A DNA stretch of 64,000 bases from OLB7 sp966250335 (GCA_966250335.1 CBINGZ010000008.1:101311-165310); one strand, 5' to 3'; counted from the stretch's first letter, positions 26,901 to 35,492 are shown. Notes: generated by a model not told the origin, from the letters alone. Program-made: numbers and translations.

Positions 26901-28463
26901 CTAATGCACCACCAGAGCCTCGAATCGATAGAGCTCCGCATCGCGCTCCAGATATGCCCGTCGAGAGAGACCGGCCTTGAGTCCGATCTGTTCCAGAAAT
27001 GTCGTACGATCCCAGCCGTTCTCGGTCGCTACCTGCGGCAGGAATATTCCGGTGGCATCGTGCAGACGCAGATAGATCCCGTCTCTCCCCGGAACAATTT
27101 GAGCGGTGTCGAGAACACGCTGCATCCGTGAAAGGATGGTGACTTCATAAGTAATCTCTGAAAGCTCGTCCGGAATCACAGGAGTGAACCTCCGGTCCCT
27201 GGTCGCCGCCAGCGTTGCCGCCGCGCCGACCGATTCGGAGATCGGCCCCGTCGGAATGATATATCCGATACAGCCGCGCAGCTTCCCCTGCTTGGTGAGC
27301 GTCACGAAGACCGGATACTCCCCCGGCATCTCCCCCGTTCCCGGCTCCTTCTCCGCCGGGTCATGCAGTACGGCCTGTCGGACATATCGTTCCGCCAGCC
27401 CCTTCAGCGCCGCGGAGTCTCCCGCGTCGAGACGAGGGAGCGCAAGCTGCGAAGTTCCCCGAAGGATAAGACCGGCCATATACCCTACCACCCGATCGCG
27501 ACGGCCGGCACCGGCCGCCACATCCCCCGAGTTCATATACCTGAGCGGCACCATCCTTCCGCTGCCGAGGATCTCCGCCGACATCATCGCCGTCAACACG
27601 GGCCCGCCGCCGCACGCCTCCCACTCTTTTCCGAAGAGACGGATCCCGAACGTATGATAATCATATCGCGCCAGGGCACTGATGAGGGAGCTGTCGAGCG
27701 CCCTGGCGGTGTCGCTCGCGTGAAAATGCGACAGATCCGAACTGGCGATCAGCAGCACGCGCTTCCCCGTCCTTCTGATCCCCGCCACCACAGCTTTCAT
27801 CAACCCGTCCGCCGACCGGAAGTCCTGGCTTCCCATGACGACGGGAACCACCGGCAGCCCCGGCTGCACGACCTGGAGAAACGGCAACTGAACCTCCAGC
27901 GCATGCTCCCGGCTCTCCGGCGTCCATTCATGTCCGACCCACGACCGCCTTACGGTCGAGTCGACATCGGCCATCGCGGCGGCAAGATCCTGATCCACCT
28001 TCACGGTCCCGAGCGGGGTCCGGTACCCTGTCCCGGCATAGATCGACGAACCCTTGAAGTATCGATAATGACTGGGGGAAAGGATGATCGCCGCATCATA
28101 CTTCCGGCCGACGATCTGCCTGTACGCCTCCCCGGCCACCCATCCGCTGAACTGATACCCCGCGTGAGGAGCAATCAGCGCGGTCACCTCCTCGCCGGTG
28201 ATCGGCACACCACCACTCTTCAGAAAGTGGTCGACCCAGGCCCGCAACGTATCGCGGTCGGTCGGATAGAATGATCCCGCAACGGCCGGAAGACGCTCTC
28301 CCTCCACGATACCCGGACGCTCCGCCTGGGCGAGGCAGGGCCGGGCGGAGATCATGAGGATCAGAGCAACCCCCACGGCCGCAAGGTTGAGGAGCCGCCG
28401 GAGGGGCACCGGGTCGGCATTGATACGTTGATTCCGTATGCGGAAGATCAGGCAGGGTTGCAT
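26901..28463 (-). CDS. Exported Memo (AmmeMemoRadiSam B)-AMMECR1 fusion protein
   Basis: A 520-residue fusion when the ATG at 28463 is used. The open frame extends upstream to 28727, but that part has no domain features and would cross the start region of the divergent gene. A signal-like segment (LLNLAAVGVALILMISARPCLAQ) precedes a Memo-like domain (about 50-330) with its histidine set: APHAGYQFSG, GHEWTPESREHALEVQLPF, SSDLSHF and GGGPVL. An AMMECR1 domain (about 350-520) follows with KQGKLRGCIGYIIP, RRFTPV and LPQVATENGWD. The two domains usually occur beside a radical-SAM partner in AmmeMemoRadiSam systems; none is visible here. Export of both to the periplasm is inferred from the signal and is unusual. 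Biochemical role unknown. Confidence 0.85.
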   Translation of the reverse strand: MQPCLIFRIRNQRINADPVPLRRLLNLAAVGVALILMISARPCLAQAERPGIVEGERLPAVAGSFYPTDRDTLRAWVDHFLKSGGVPITGEEVTALIAPHAGYQFSGWVAGEAYRQIVGRKYDAAIILSPSHYRYFKGSSIYAGTGYRTPLGTVKVDQDLAAAMADVDSTVRRSWVGHEWTPESREHALEVQLPFLQVVQPGLPVVPVVMGSQDFRSADGLMKAVVAGIRRTGKRVLLIASSDLSHFHASDTARALDSSLISALARYDYHTFGIRLFGKEWEACGGGPVLTAMMSAEILGSGRMVPLRYMNSGDVAAGAGRRDRVVGYMAGLILRGTSQLALPRLDAGDSAALKGLAERYVRQAVLHDPAEKEPGTGEMPGEYPVFVTLTKQGKLRGCIGYIIPTGPISESVGAAATLAATRDRRFTPVIPDELSEITYEVTILSRMQRVLDTAQIVPGRDGIYLRLHDATGIFLPQVATENGWDRTTFLEQIGLKAGLSRRAYLERDAELYRFEALVVH

Positions 28464-28629
28464 GAGGAGCGAATGAGCCGGATTCGGGGAAAATTTCAAC
28501 TGACGAACTTCCTTGCCCGTCCCGATGTTATACTCGATATCGACAATCGACGCTGAGGTCAACTGAGGCCGGGTTATACGGAAGTCGAACCTAGAAACAT
28601 ACGAGATATCATATCTGGAGGAATTTGAA

Positions 28630-28938
28630 ATGGTCAAGCTGGGAATTGGAACGACGATCGGACTTGCCGGCGCTGCGCTCGCCGCATGGTATTTCCTTGA
28701 TCCGAAGAAGGGCGCCGACCGCCGCAAGCAGGTCTCCGAGGGTGCCCGCGATATCTACAGCAATGCCGGTACCGAACTGAAGCGCCTGGGCGATACCGTC
28801 GCCGAAGGTGTTTCCAGCACTATAGACATGATCGGCGAGTTCACCGGTCTCGCGGGTTCCGGCAACGGCACCCAGAGCGCGACCGTCAAGAAGAGCAACG
28901 GCACAGCCGCGCGGAGCCGCGCATCGCTGGCCGAATAG
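28630..28938 (+). CDS. YtxH-like small membrane-associated protein
   Basis: A 102-residue protein with a short hydrophobic N-terminus (GIGTTIGLAGAALAAWYFL, about residues 5-23), immediately followed by the DPKKGADRRKQV pattern typical of YtxH-like proteins. An amphipathic helical region and a Ser/Ala/Arg-rich tail complete it. The start is supported by TCTGGAGGAATTTGAA just upstream, one of the best ribosome-binding sites in the window. Proteins of this kind are often stress-induced and membrane-associated, but their function is not established. The gene is monocistronic, ended by the hairpin at 28973-28998. Confidence 0.8.
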   Translation: MVKLGIGTTIGLAGAALAAWYFLDPKKGADRRKQVSEGARDIYSNAGTELKRLGDTVAEGVSSTIDMIGEFTGLAGSGNGTQSATVKKSNGTAARSRASLAE

Positions 28939-28972
28939 ACTGCCGCATCGGGCAATCTGACCGACAATCGTC

Positions 28973-29004
28973 AAGGGACGTCCGCATGGACGTCCCTTCG
29001 TCGT
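28973..29004 (+). terminator. Terminator-like hairpin
   Basis: AAGGGACGTCC (28973-28983) pairs perfectly with GGACGTCCCTT (28988-28998) around a GCAT loop. The following bases, CGTCGTT, give only a weak U tract. Confidence 0.6.
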
Positions 29005-29229
29005 TGAGATCGTTCCTCTGCAAACAAGAGGGGGCCGTAATATCGCAACTAACTACGTGGTTTGCCATATCTATTACCCTATCGTCACGTGCCGGGCCCG
29101 TAATCCCGGCATTTCACGTACGGCCCCGGAGCCACCGATACGGCTCCGCGTTTGCGATCCTTGACCGACGGACGCATCTTTGCCGTGCGATATCGGCCAA
29201 CTCATCACATTGAAGCCTACTCACATCGT

Positions 29230-30033
29230 ATGATGGAACTTCTTTCAGATCCCGCAGTCTGGGCAAGCCTGGCTACCCTCACGGTCATGGAGGTCGTGCT
29301 CGGCATCGACAACATCGTCTTCATTTCCATTATCTCAACCAAGCTTCCCGAGCACCAGCAGGGGAAGGCACGGCTGATCGGTCTGATCCTTGCCTGTGTC
29401 ACACGATTCCTTCTGCTTCTGACGATCTCCTTCATCATGGAGCTCACCAAGCCGCTGTTCGAGATATCCGGCCACCCCGTGGCGGGTCGCGATCTTATTC
29501 TCCTGGTCGGCGGCGCCTTCCTGGTGTACAAGGCCACCAAGGAGATCCATGAGAAACTGGAGGGACACGACGAGGCGCGCAAGGATGACAACGCCAAGGT
29601 CAGCTTCTCCTCGATCATCACGCAGATCGTGCTGCTCGACATCATTTTCTCCCTCGACTCCGTGATCACGGCGGTCGGCATGAGCGAGCATCTTCCCGTC
29701 ATGATGGCGGCGGTGATCATCGCGCTGGCGTTCATGCTCTTCGTCGGCAGACCGATCAGCGACTTCGTGCTGAAGCATCCCACCGTCAAGATGCTGGCAC
29801 TCTCCTTCCTGCTGCTGATAGGAGTATCGCTTGCGGCGGAGGCGTTCCATAAAGAGATCCCGAAGGGATATATCTATGCGGCGATGGCGTTCAGCGTCTT
29901 CGTCGAGATGCTGAACCTCTGGGTCAGCAAACGGAAGGCGGCGAAGAAGGGAGTGGTCGCCGCTCCGGTACATCTGCGTCAGAACGTGGTCGGCCTGAAT
30001 ATCTCGTCGAGCGCGAACAAGGCAACGAAGTAA
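29230..30033 (+). CDS. TerC family integral membrane protein
   Basis: A 267-residue membrane protein from the ATG at 29230 (a second ATG follows directly); the frame is open further upstream, but those residues lack family features. TerC signatures are clear: MEVVLGIDNIVFI near the start, then DIIFSLDSVITAVGM, giving the paired GxDN and SxDS acidic motifs inside membrane helices. Seven or so helices are visible (for example ARLIGLILACVTRFLLLLTI, LILLVGGAFLVYKA, MLALSFLLLIGVSLAAEAF). The family is linked to tellurite resistance and to metal, notably manganese, export; direction and ion are not provable here. The 230-base leader has hairpins but no recognisable yybP-ykoY manganese riboswitch core. 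Confidence 0.9.
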   Translation: MMELLSDPAVWASLATLTVMEVVLGIDNIVFISIISTKLPEHQQGKARLIGLILACVTRFLLLLTISFIMELTKPLFEISGHPVAGRDLILLVGGAFLVYKATKEIHEKLEGHDEARKDDNAKVSFSSIITQIVLLDIIFSLDSVITAVGMSEHLPVMMAAVIIALAFMLFVGRPISDFVLKHPTVKMLALSFLLLIGVSLAAEAFHKEIPKGYIYAAMAFSVFVEMLNLWVSKRKAAKKGVVAAPVHLRQNVVGLNISSSANKATK

Positions 30034-30037
30034 CAAC

Positions 30038-30070
30038 GAACGAGGGGCGTCGCATGACGCCCCTTGTTCT
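30038..30070 (+). terminator. Terminator between terC and pyrG
   Basis: AGGGGCGTC (30043-30051) pairs with GACGCCCCT (30056-30064) around a GCAT loop, followed by TGTTCTT. Outer GAAC/GTTC bases can extend the stem. It lies just after the TerC stop, between convergent genes. Confidence 0.65.
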
Positions 30071-30149
30071 TACCGCCGACAGGTCGACGGCGCAATTATC
30101 GTTCATACCGTGGCTCTCCGGTCGTCTCCGACCGAACGACGGAGTCCGC

Positions 30150-32063
30150 TCAGTTCCCGGCCGTTTTCGTCGCGGGACGCCGGGCAGTGCGCGACCTTCC
30201 GTTGGCGGTCCTGACGGCCACCTCCGGAACCGGCACTTCGGTCGCGGTCGGCTCCTTACCGTCGCCGTTCAGTCCGGGGAGGTCGTCCTTGACGGGAACG
30301 CTCTCGATGTTCGGGTTCCCCTGCTTCACGCTCTTTCCTCCCTTACGTCCCCCAACGCTTTTTCCGGCAGAAGGAGCCTTGATCGACTTCATCCCCTCTT
30401 TCGCCTTCGAGGTACGATAGGTCACCGCCGCCTTGATGAACGCCTTGAAGAGAGGATGGGGCTCGACGAGCCGTGACTTCAGTTCCGGATGGAACTGGCA
30501 CCCGACGAACCAGGGGTGATCGGGCAGCTCGATCATCTCCACCAGTTTTCCATCCGGCGACAACCCGCTGAGAATCAGCCCGTTGGCGGCAAGAATATCG
30601 CGGAACTCGTTGTTGACCTCGTAGCGGTGCCGATGCCGCTCGGTCACGAACTGCTCCTTGTAGGCCGCAAGCGCCTTTGTCCGCTTCCCCAGAATACAGG
30701 GATAGCTCCCCAATCGCATCGTCCCCCCCTTCTCCTTGATCGTCTTCTGATCGGGCATGAGATCGATGACGGGACCGGAGGTCTTCACGAACTCCGTGGA
30801 GTTGGCCTCCGGCAGACCGCAGACGCCGCGGGCGAACTCTATCGTGGCGCACTGCATTCCCAGGCAGATGCCGAAGAAAGGGATGTTGTTCTCACGGACA
30901 TGGCGAATCGCCATGATCTTCCCCTCCACACCGCGAGAGCCGAAGCCGGGGGCGACAAGAAGGCCGTCGAGCCCCTGCATCCTCGCCTTCACATCGTTCA
31001 TCGTGTGCAGTTCCTCGCTGTCGATCCAGTTCAGTTCCACCTGCACGTTGTTCGCCGCGCCGGCATGGACGAACGCCTCGATGATCGACTTGTACGCATC
31101 CTGGTACTGCGTGTACTTGCCGCACAGTCCGATCCGCACGACCCCGTTCGAGGGGCTCTTGATCCGCTTCACCAGCCGCGACCAGAGCTTCAGATCGGGA
31201 GCCTCCGCCTCGATGCCGAGCTTCGACAGAACGATGTCGTCCAGTTCCTGCTGGGCATAGATCAGCGGGATCTCGTAGATCGTGCTGGCGTCCCGCGCCT
31301 CGATCACCGCGTCGCGGTTCACATTGCAGAAGAGCGCGATCTTCTCGCGGATCTCGCGAGAGAGCCGATGCTCCGAACGGCAGACAAGAATATCGGGCTG
31401 GATTCCTATCTCCAGCAGCATCTTGACCGAATGCTGGGTCGGCTTGGTCTTCAGTTCACCGGCGGCCTTGATGTAGGGGACGTAGGTGAGATGGATATGA
31501 AGCACGTTCCCCCGCCCCAGCTTCTGATCGAGCTGACGGGTGGCCTCCAGAAACGGCAGCGACTCGATATCGCCGACCGTTCCGCCGATCTCGATCAGAA
31601 TAATGTCGTACGCTCCGGAGCTCCCCAGCGCCAGCATCCTGCGGGTGATCTCGTCGGTGATATGCGGGATCACCTGTACCGTCTTCCCCAGATAGTCGCC
31701 GCGGCGCTCCTTGGTGATCACCTCGTAGTAGACCTGCCCGGTCGTGGTGTTGTTCTGCTGGGTCATCGACTGGTTCAGGAACCGCTCGTAATGTCCCAGA
31801 TCGAGATCGGTCTCGGCGCCGTCGTCCGTGACGTAGACCTCGCCGTGCTGAAACGGCGACATCGTCCCCGGATCGACGTTGATATACGGATCGAACTTCT
31901 GGATCGTCACCCGCAGTCCGCGCGATTTCAGAAGAAGACCGAGCGAGGACGATGTGATCCCCTTGCCGAGCGACGAAAGAACGCCCCCCGTAATGAAGAT
32001 GTACTTCGCCTGCGGGTTCTTCGCGCCGGCTGTGCTGCTCTGGTGTATTGGTTGAGATGTCAC
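30150..32063 (-). CDS. pyrG: CTP synthase
   Basis: A 637-residue enzyme that aminates UTP to CTP with glutamine as nitrogen source. The N-terminal synthase domain has KYIFITGGVLSSLGKGI, FDPYINVDPGTMSPFQHGEV and GGTVGDIESLPFLEA. The glutamine amidotransferase domain (about 310-550) has the nucleophile motif GICLGMQ and a late GCQFHPELKSR giving His and Glu of the triad. The usual length is about 535-550, so roughly 85 C-terminal residues are extra; this tail is Lys/Gly/Pro/Thr-rich with RRPATKTAGN at its end and looks disordered. An N-terminal extension of about 18 residues precedes the conserved start. It is probably transcribed alone. Confidence 0.95.
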   Translation of the reverse strand: MTSQPIHQSSTAGAKNPQAKYIFITGGVLSSLGKGITSSSLGLLLKSRGLRVTIQKFDPYINVDPGTMSPFQHGEVYVTDDGAETDLDLGHYERFLNQSMTQQNNTTTGQVYYEVITKERRGDYLGKTVQVIPHITDEITRRMLALGSSGAYDIILIEIGGTVGDIESLPFLEATRQLDQKLGRGNVLHIHLTYVPYIKAAGELKTKPTQHSVKMLLEIGIQPDILVCRSEHRLSREIREKIALFCNVNRDAVIEARDASTIYEIPLIYAQQELDDIVLSKLGIEAEAPDLKLWSRLVKRIKSPSNGVVRIGLCGKYTQYQDAYKSIIEAFVHAGAANNVQVELNWIDSEELHTMNDVKARMQGLDGLLVAPGFGSRGVEGKIMAIRHVRENNIPFFGICLGMQCATIEFARGVCGLPEANSTEFVKTSGPVIDLMPDQKTIKEKGGTMRLGSYPCILGKRTKALAAYKEQFVTERHRHRYEVNNEFRDILAANGLILSGLSPDGKLVEMIELPDHPWFVGCQFHPELKSRLVEPHPLFKAFIKAAVTYRTSKAKEGMKSIKAPSAGKSVGGRKGGKSVKQGNPNIESVPVKDDLPGLNGDGKEPTATEVPVPEVAVRTANGRSRTARRPATKTAGN

Positions 32064-32421
32064 GTTGTTCGAGACCGGATAAGGGGAGTTAGAGATTGAT
32101 CAGGGACGACGGCATACGAAATAGGTGTCGGAACGCGGTACGAACATCGTCCGCGCACGGGGGTTCAAGGTCGGAAAAAGACACGGTGCCGTTGTAGGGC
32201 GTGCAATCTACAAAAGTCAGGGATACAAGGGAACCGAAGAACTGTGTCGATTCCCACGTTTGTGGGGACAGGAGAGATTGGGACGATCGCAATGGAGATG
32301 GGGAGCTCCGGTCGGCAGAGGAAAAGCGGGATCGAAACAGGGAAAATTCGCGCGGAAACGCCGTTTCCTTCTCCTACCTAACGAGAGTGAAGACCGGAGA
32401 GTCGGGGGTTCGGAGATTACT
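32064..32421. other. Spacer upstream of pyrG with no gene seen
   Basis: About 360 bases; short frames on both strands lack family features. It should contain the pyrG promoter (minus strand). I see no clear promoter, repeat or RNA element. Confidence 0.5.
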
Positions 32422-32575
32422 GGAGATCTATACTTCTTCTCCATCACCGGTTTCCCCATACCTCAATCGCGCACTTCTCCCTCCCTTTCCGCTCTCTGCG
32501 GACCTTACGTTCACGATATGCCGGCAGAGGACGGACGTACGGTCGATGGAGCGTTCGCTGGGGAAGAAGGTCGCC
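32422..32575 (-). pseudogene. Decayed ancestral 3' end of the first 2TM paralogue
   Basis: This stretch is recognisably similar at DNA level to the 3' end of the intact paralogue (about 33110-33273). Both share, in order, a CTTCTT...CTC(C/G)ATCACC segment, ACTTCTCC/ATTTCTCC, TGCGGACCTT(A/C)CGTTCACGAT and CTGGGGAAGAAGGTCGCC. In the paralogue it encodes the charged tail after ATFFP. Here it is out of frame and partly lies beyond the stop of the gene at 32511-33014, so it no longer encodes that tail. Confidence 0.65.
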
Positions 32576-33014
32576 TCAACGTCGCGACGATCCTTCCATC
32601 ATCATCCGTAATGTCGATGCGATGTTTGTTCGGGAAGAAGGTCGCCGCCGCATCGAACATCAGGCCGATACCCCAGCCGAAGAGAGGGAAGAAGAACCAG
32701 ACCCCTCCCGTCGTGAAGATATCGATCAGGAAGAGCCCGAGGTTGACGATGAGATAGCTCAGCAGATGCTGCCCGAACGACCGACGACGCTTCTTCAGCC
32801 ATTCGACCCGGGCCTCCTCGTACGCTCTGAGTTCCCCCTGCTCGGTAATGGCCGCCTCCAGCACCGACGGCTCGATACCGAGCTCGCGGGCGGTCTCCAT
32901 CAGCTCCTGATGCGTGATCACGGCCGATGTTCCCTGCCTCTCCAGCGCCCGCTTCAGGATGGCGTTGACCTGATCCTGCGTGTAGCCGCGCGAACCACCT
33001 TCTTCTGTTCTCAT
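32511..33014 (-). CDS. 2TM-domain protein, rearranged copy
   Basis: A 167-residue protein paralogous to the next gene upstream. It starts MRTEEGGSRGYTQDQVNAIL, a helical SHOCT-like/2TM N-terminal region with ITHQELMETARELGIEPSVLEAAI. Two membrane helices follow (LLSYLIVNLGLFLIDIF and FFFPLFGWGIGLMFDAA). The last ~40 residues differ completely from the paralogue because of a 71-base insertion that repeats GGGAAGAAGGTCGCC (32561-32575 and 32632-32646) and shifts frame; the tail ends PSTVRPSSAGIS. The role of the family is unknown; many are small membrane-stress proteins. It lies 87 bases from its twin on the same strand. Confidence 0.75.
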   Translation of the reverse strand: MRTEEGGSRGYTQDQVNAILKRALERQGTSAVITHQELMETARELGIEPSVLEAAITEQGELRAYEEARVEWLKKRRRSFGQHLLSYLIVNLGLFLIDIFTTGGVWFFFPLFGWGIGLMFDAAATFFPNKHRIDITDDDGRIVATLRRPSSPANAPSTVRPSSAGIS

Positions 33015-33101
33015 GGAAAACCTGATGACGGCGTGGATTGAAATTCGAAAGGTCGTAACGGGAACCCACTCTCCCGGGCCGCAATGAAACGGCGAGATGT
33101 T

Positions 33102-33641
33102 CTAACCAAGCTCGATCTTCTTGTTCCCCTTCTCGATCACCAGCTTCCCCCCTCTCGCCTCGATCGAGAATTTCTCCGACCGCTTCTGCTCCTTGCGGAC
33201 CTTCCGTTCACGATGCGCCAGCAACTGACGGGCGCCGCGGTCGATATGGCGTTCCCTGGGGAAGAAGGTCGCCGCCGCATCGAACATCAGGCCGATACCC
33301 CAGCCGAAGAACGGGAAGAGGAACCAGCCCTGCTCCGTCACGAAGATGTCGATCAGAAAGAGCCCGAAGTTGACGATGAGGAATGTCTGCAGATGCTCCC
33401 GGAACGACTGACGACGCTTCTTCAGCCATTCGGCCCGGGCCTCCTCATACGCCCCCAGCTCGCTCTGCTCCACGATGGCCGCCTCCAGCTCCGACGGCTC
33501 GATGCCGAGCTCGCGCGCGGTTTCTATCAGCTCCTGGTGCGTGACCGACGACGACGAACCCCGCCGTTCCAGCGCCCGCTTCAGGATGGCATTGACCTGG
33601 TCCTGCGTGTACTCGCGCGGACCACCCTCTTCTGTTCCCAT
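33102..33641 (-). CDS. 2TM-domain protein, intact copy
   Basis: A 179-residue protein from the ATG at 33641, chosen because it aligns with the start of the paralogue (MGTEEGGPREYTQDQVNAIL). The frame is open further upstream to 34007 but overlaps the exonuclease gene on the same strand without domain support; an ATG at 33656 is a second option. Layout: helical N-terminus with VTHQELIETARELGIEPSELEAA, two membrane helices (FLIVNFGLFLIDIFV, FPFFGWGIGLMFDAA), and a charged C-terminal tail (about 115-179) rich in Arg, Lys and Glu, ending FSIEARGGKLVIEKGNKKIELG (a strand-rich end). Function unknown. Confidence 0.8.
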   Translation of the reverse strand: MGTEEGGPREYTQDQVNAILKRALERRGSSSSVTHQELIETARELGIEPSELEAAIVEQSELGAYEEARAEWLKKRRQSFREHLQTFLIVNFGLFLIDIFVTEQGWFLFPFFGWGIGLMFDAAATFFPRERHIDRGARQLLAHRERKVRKEQKRSEKFSIEARGGKLVIEKGNKKIELG

Positions 33642-33841
33642 AGAAAACTTGATCATGACCTGGATTGAATTGGAACGGTCGTAACGAGGCGATGCGCACC
33701 GGGTTGCACCGGTTACAAGATAACTTCGCTCATCCCCATCTTCAAAGGCGCGGCGAACGCCCCGATCACGCGGATTGCAACGACTGTATGACGGGCAACG
33801 GAGTGCCGAGATTTCACACCCCGTTCCCATCCCCTCATATC

Positions 33842-34615
33842 TCAGATCGACATATCGAGGGCGGCGACGACGGGAGCATGGTCGCTTGTGCCGGTATCCT
33901 TCCGGACATGACAGGAAACCGCCCCCTCGCCAAGGGAAGCGCTCGCGAAAATGTAGTCGATCCGCCACCCCAGGTTCCGCTCCCGCGCCCCCTTCCAGTA
34001 GGGCCACCAGGTGAAGAGACGATTGTTGTCGGGATCGAGCCGCCTGGCGACGTCGACGAGATCCCGGCCGATCATCCTCTCGAAGAGCTCGCGCTCGTCC
34101 GGACGGGTGCCGATGATGCCGGGCTTGTTCTGGCTGGGATGTATATCGTGATCGGTGCGCGCCACGTTCATGTCGCCGCAGAGCAGAAGACGCCTCCCCG
34201 CCGCATGAACGCCGGCGACGAAGCCCTCCATCTCCGCCATGAACCGGAGCTTCGCATCGTAATCCTTCCCTCCGTTCGGGATATAGACCGACGCAAGGAG
34301 AAGGTCGCCGACGGACGCCGTGACGATCCGGGACTCCATGTCGAACGGCGGGTGGCCGTATTCCGGCTCCGTGCCGAACGTCCCCTCACGGATCAGCAGC
34401 CCCACGCCCGAATAGCCGCCGGCGCCCCCATGCCAGTAGCTGTGGTATCCCGGAAGATCGAGGATCTCCGCGGGAAGCTGCGCGGGCGTCGCCTTGATCT
34501 CCTGAAGGCAGACCACATCCGGCCCCTCCACGGCGAGCCACTCCAGGAACTGCGCGCCGCGAGCCCGCAGCCCGTTGACGTTCCACGTTGCGATCGTTAT
34601 CCGTTTCGTCATCAC
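33842..34615 (-). CDS. xthA: Exodeoxyribonuclease III
   Basis: A 257-residue Mg2+-dependent AP endonuclease/3'-5' exonuclease of base-excision repair. The full motif series of the exonuclease-endonuclease-phosphatase family is present: ATWNVNGLRAR, VVCLQEIKAT (metal-binding Glu), YSGVGLLIR, SVYIPNGG (active-site Tyr), LCGDMNVA (Asp and Asn), RIDYIFAS and the terminal SDHAPVVA (Asp-His). The length is typical. Two ATGs lie at the start; the first is used. It is cytoplasmic. The neighbouring genes give no shared theme, and it is probably transcribed on its own or with the downstream 2TM genes. Confidence 0.95.
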   Translation of the reverse strand: MMTKRITIATWNVNGLRARGAQFLEWLAVEGPDVVCLQEIKATPAQLPAEILDLPGYHSYWHGGAGGYSGVGLLIREGTFGTEPEYGHPPFDMESRIVTASVGDLLLASVYIPNGGKDYDAKLRFMAEMEGFVAGVHAAGRRLLLCGDMNVARTDHDIHPSQNKPGIIGTRPDERELFERMIGRDLVDVARRLDPDNNRLFTWWPYWKGARERNLGWRIDYIFASASLGEGAVSCHVRKDTGTSDHAPVVAALDMSI

Positions 34616-34666
34616 AAAAAAAATCGATGTGAGATATGATAGAAGCTGCGTCGTCCGGCCCGGAGC

Positions 34667-35362
34667 CTACCGTCCTCTCCCCCAGCCCTCCTCCATCCGA
34701 ACCCCTTCGATCGCATAGAGCCCCTGCAGCAGGTCGCGCCGGTCGCCGACCGGGCCGTTGAACTTGAGCCGCAGGATCGCCTCTCCATCTTCTCCTCTCT
34801 TCCGTTCTATCGTGAAGCGCTCCACGTAGTCGTCGAAGGCATGAACGAGCCCGGTGATCCTCTCCCGCGCCTCGCGCGTGTCGGGAATGATGAAGAGGTA
34901 GTCGCGGACGAAGCGATGGCGTATCCGGTTCTCGACCGCGCGAAGCGCCAGGATCATGCAGACGGAGGCGAAGGTGACGGCGCAGGCGCTGATGAGATAT
35001 CCGTATCCGATCATCATGCCGAGAGCGGCCAGGAACCAGATCATCGCCGCCGTGGTCAATCCCTTGACCATGTTCCCGCGCTGGTGCAGGATCGCTCCCG
35101 CTCCCAGGAACCCGATCCCCGTCACGATCTGCGCGGCGATCCGCGTGGGATCGCCGCCCGTTTCCCGTCCCATCTCAAGGCTGATGACGGTATAGAGCAT
35201 CGATCCCAGACAGACGAGAATGTTGGTGCGCAGCCCGGCCGGCTTGCCGGTTACCTCCCGTTCCATGCCGATGGCGCCGCCGCAGAGAACGGCGACGGCG
35301 AACTTGACGGCGATGACCGGCGCCAGACGGAGAAGGTCGTCGGAGGATTCGAAGAGATTCAT
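34667..35362 (-). CDS. MgtC/SapB family membrane protein
   Basis: A 231-residue protein from the ATG at 35362 (MNLFESSDDLLRLAPVIAVK); the frame also has an ATG at 35398, less favoured because family members start close to the first membrane helix. Membrane part: AVAVLCGGAIGMEREVTGKPAGLRTNILVCLGSMLYT is the family hallmark (shown here in pieces GGAIGMERE and GKPAGLRTN), then GIGFLGAGAI and TTAAMIWFLAALGMMIG. A soluble C-terminal ACT-like domain lies at about 150-231. MgtC proteins help cells at low Mg2+ and in some bacteria inhibit the F-type ATP synthase; the role here is not known. Confidence 0.88.
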   Translation of the reverse strand: MNLFESSDDLLRLAPVIAVKFAVAVLCGGAIGMEREVTGKPAGLRTNILVCLGSMLYTVISLEMGRETGGDPTRIAAQIVTGIGFLGAGAILHQRGNMVKGLTTAAMIWFLAALGMMIGYGYLISACAVTFASVCMILALRAVENRIRHRFVRDYLFIIPDTREARERITGLVHAFDDYVERFTIERKRGEDGEAILRLKFNGPVGDRRDLLQGLYAIEGVRMEEGWGRGR

Positions 35363-35425
35363 GCGGACAAAGTAACCAGAGTACGGCGTGGTCCGCAAGA
35401 CGGGTCACCCCGGGCGGCGGCCCCA

Positions 35426-35456
35426 TTGCGTTGCGGCCCTCATTCTTGTACCTTCG
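35426..35456 (+). promoter_or_regulatory. Candidate promoter of the PorE-like operon
   Basis: A TTG at 35426-35428 and TACCTTCG at 35449-35456 are 20 bases apart, close to the Bacteroidota -33/-7 arrangement (TTG, about 19 bases, TAnnTTTG). The GTG start of the first operon gene is 37 bases further on. Confidence 0.4.
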
Positions 35457-35492
35457 TGACCGTTCCCGATCGAATTCATACGACTCCGCACG

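Noticed and set aside
28464..28727. N-terminal extension of the Memo-AMMECR1 gene to 28727
   Set aside because: The extra 88 residues have no domain and would run over the start of the divergent YtxH-like gene; the ATG at 28463 precedes a signal-like segment.
29000..29229. yybP-ykoY (manganese) riboswitch before terC
   Set aside because: Two hairpins are present (29091-29110 and 29127-29148), but the conserved loop sequences of that riboswitch class are not seen.
32125..32757. A 210-codon plus-strand frame between pyrG and the 2TM gene
   Set aside because: It overlaps the coding strand of a 2TM gene and the decayed tail, has no ribosome-binding site and no recognisable domain.
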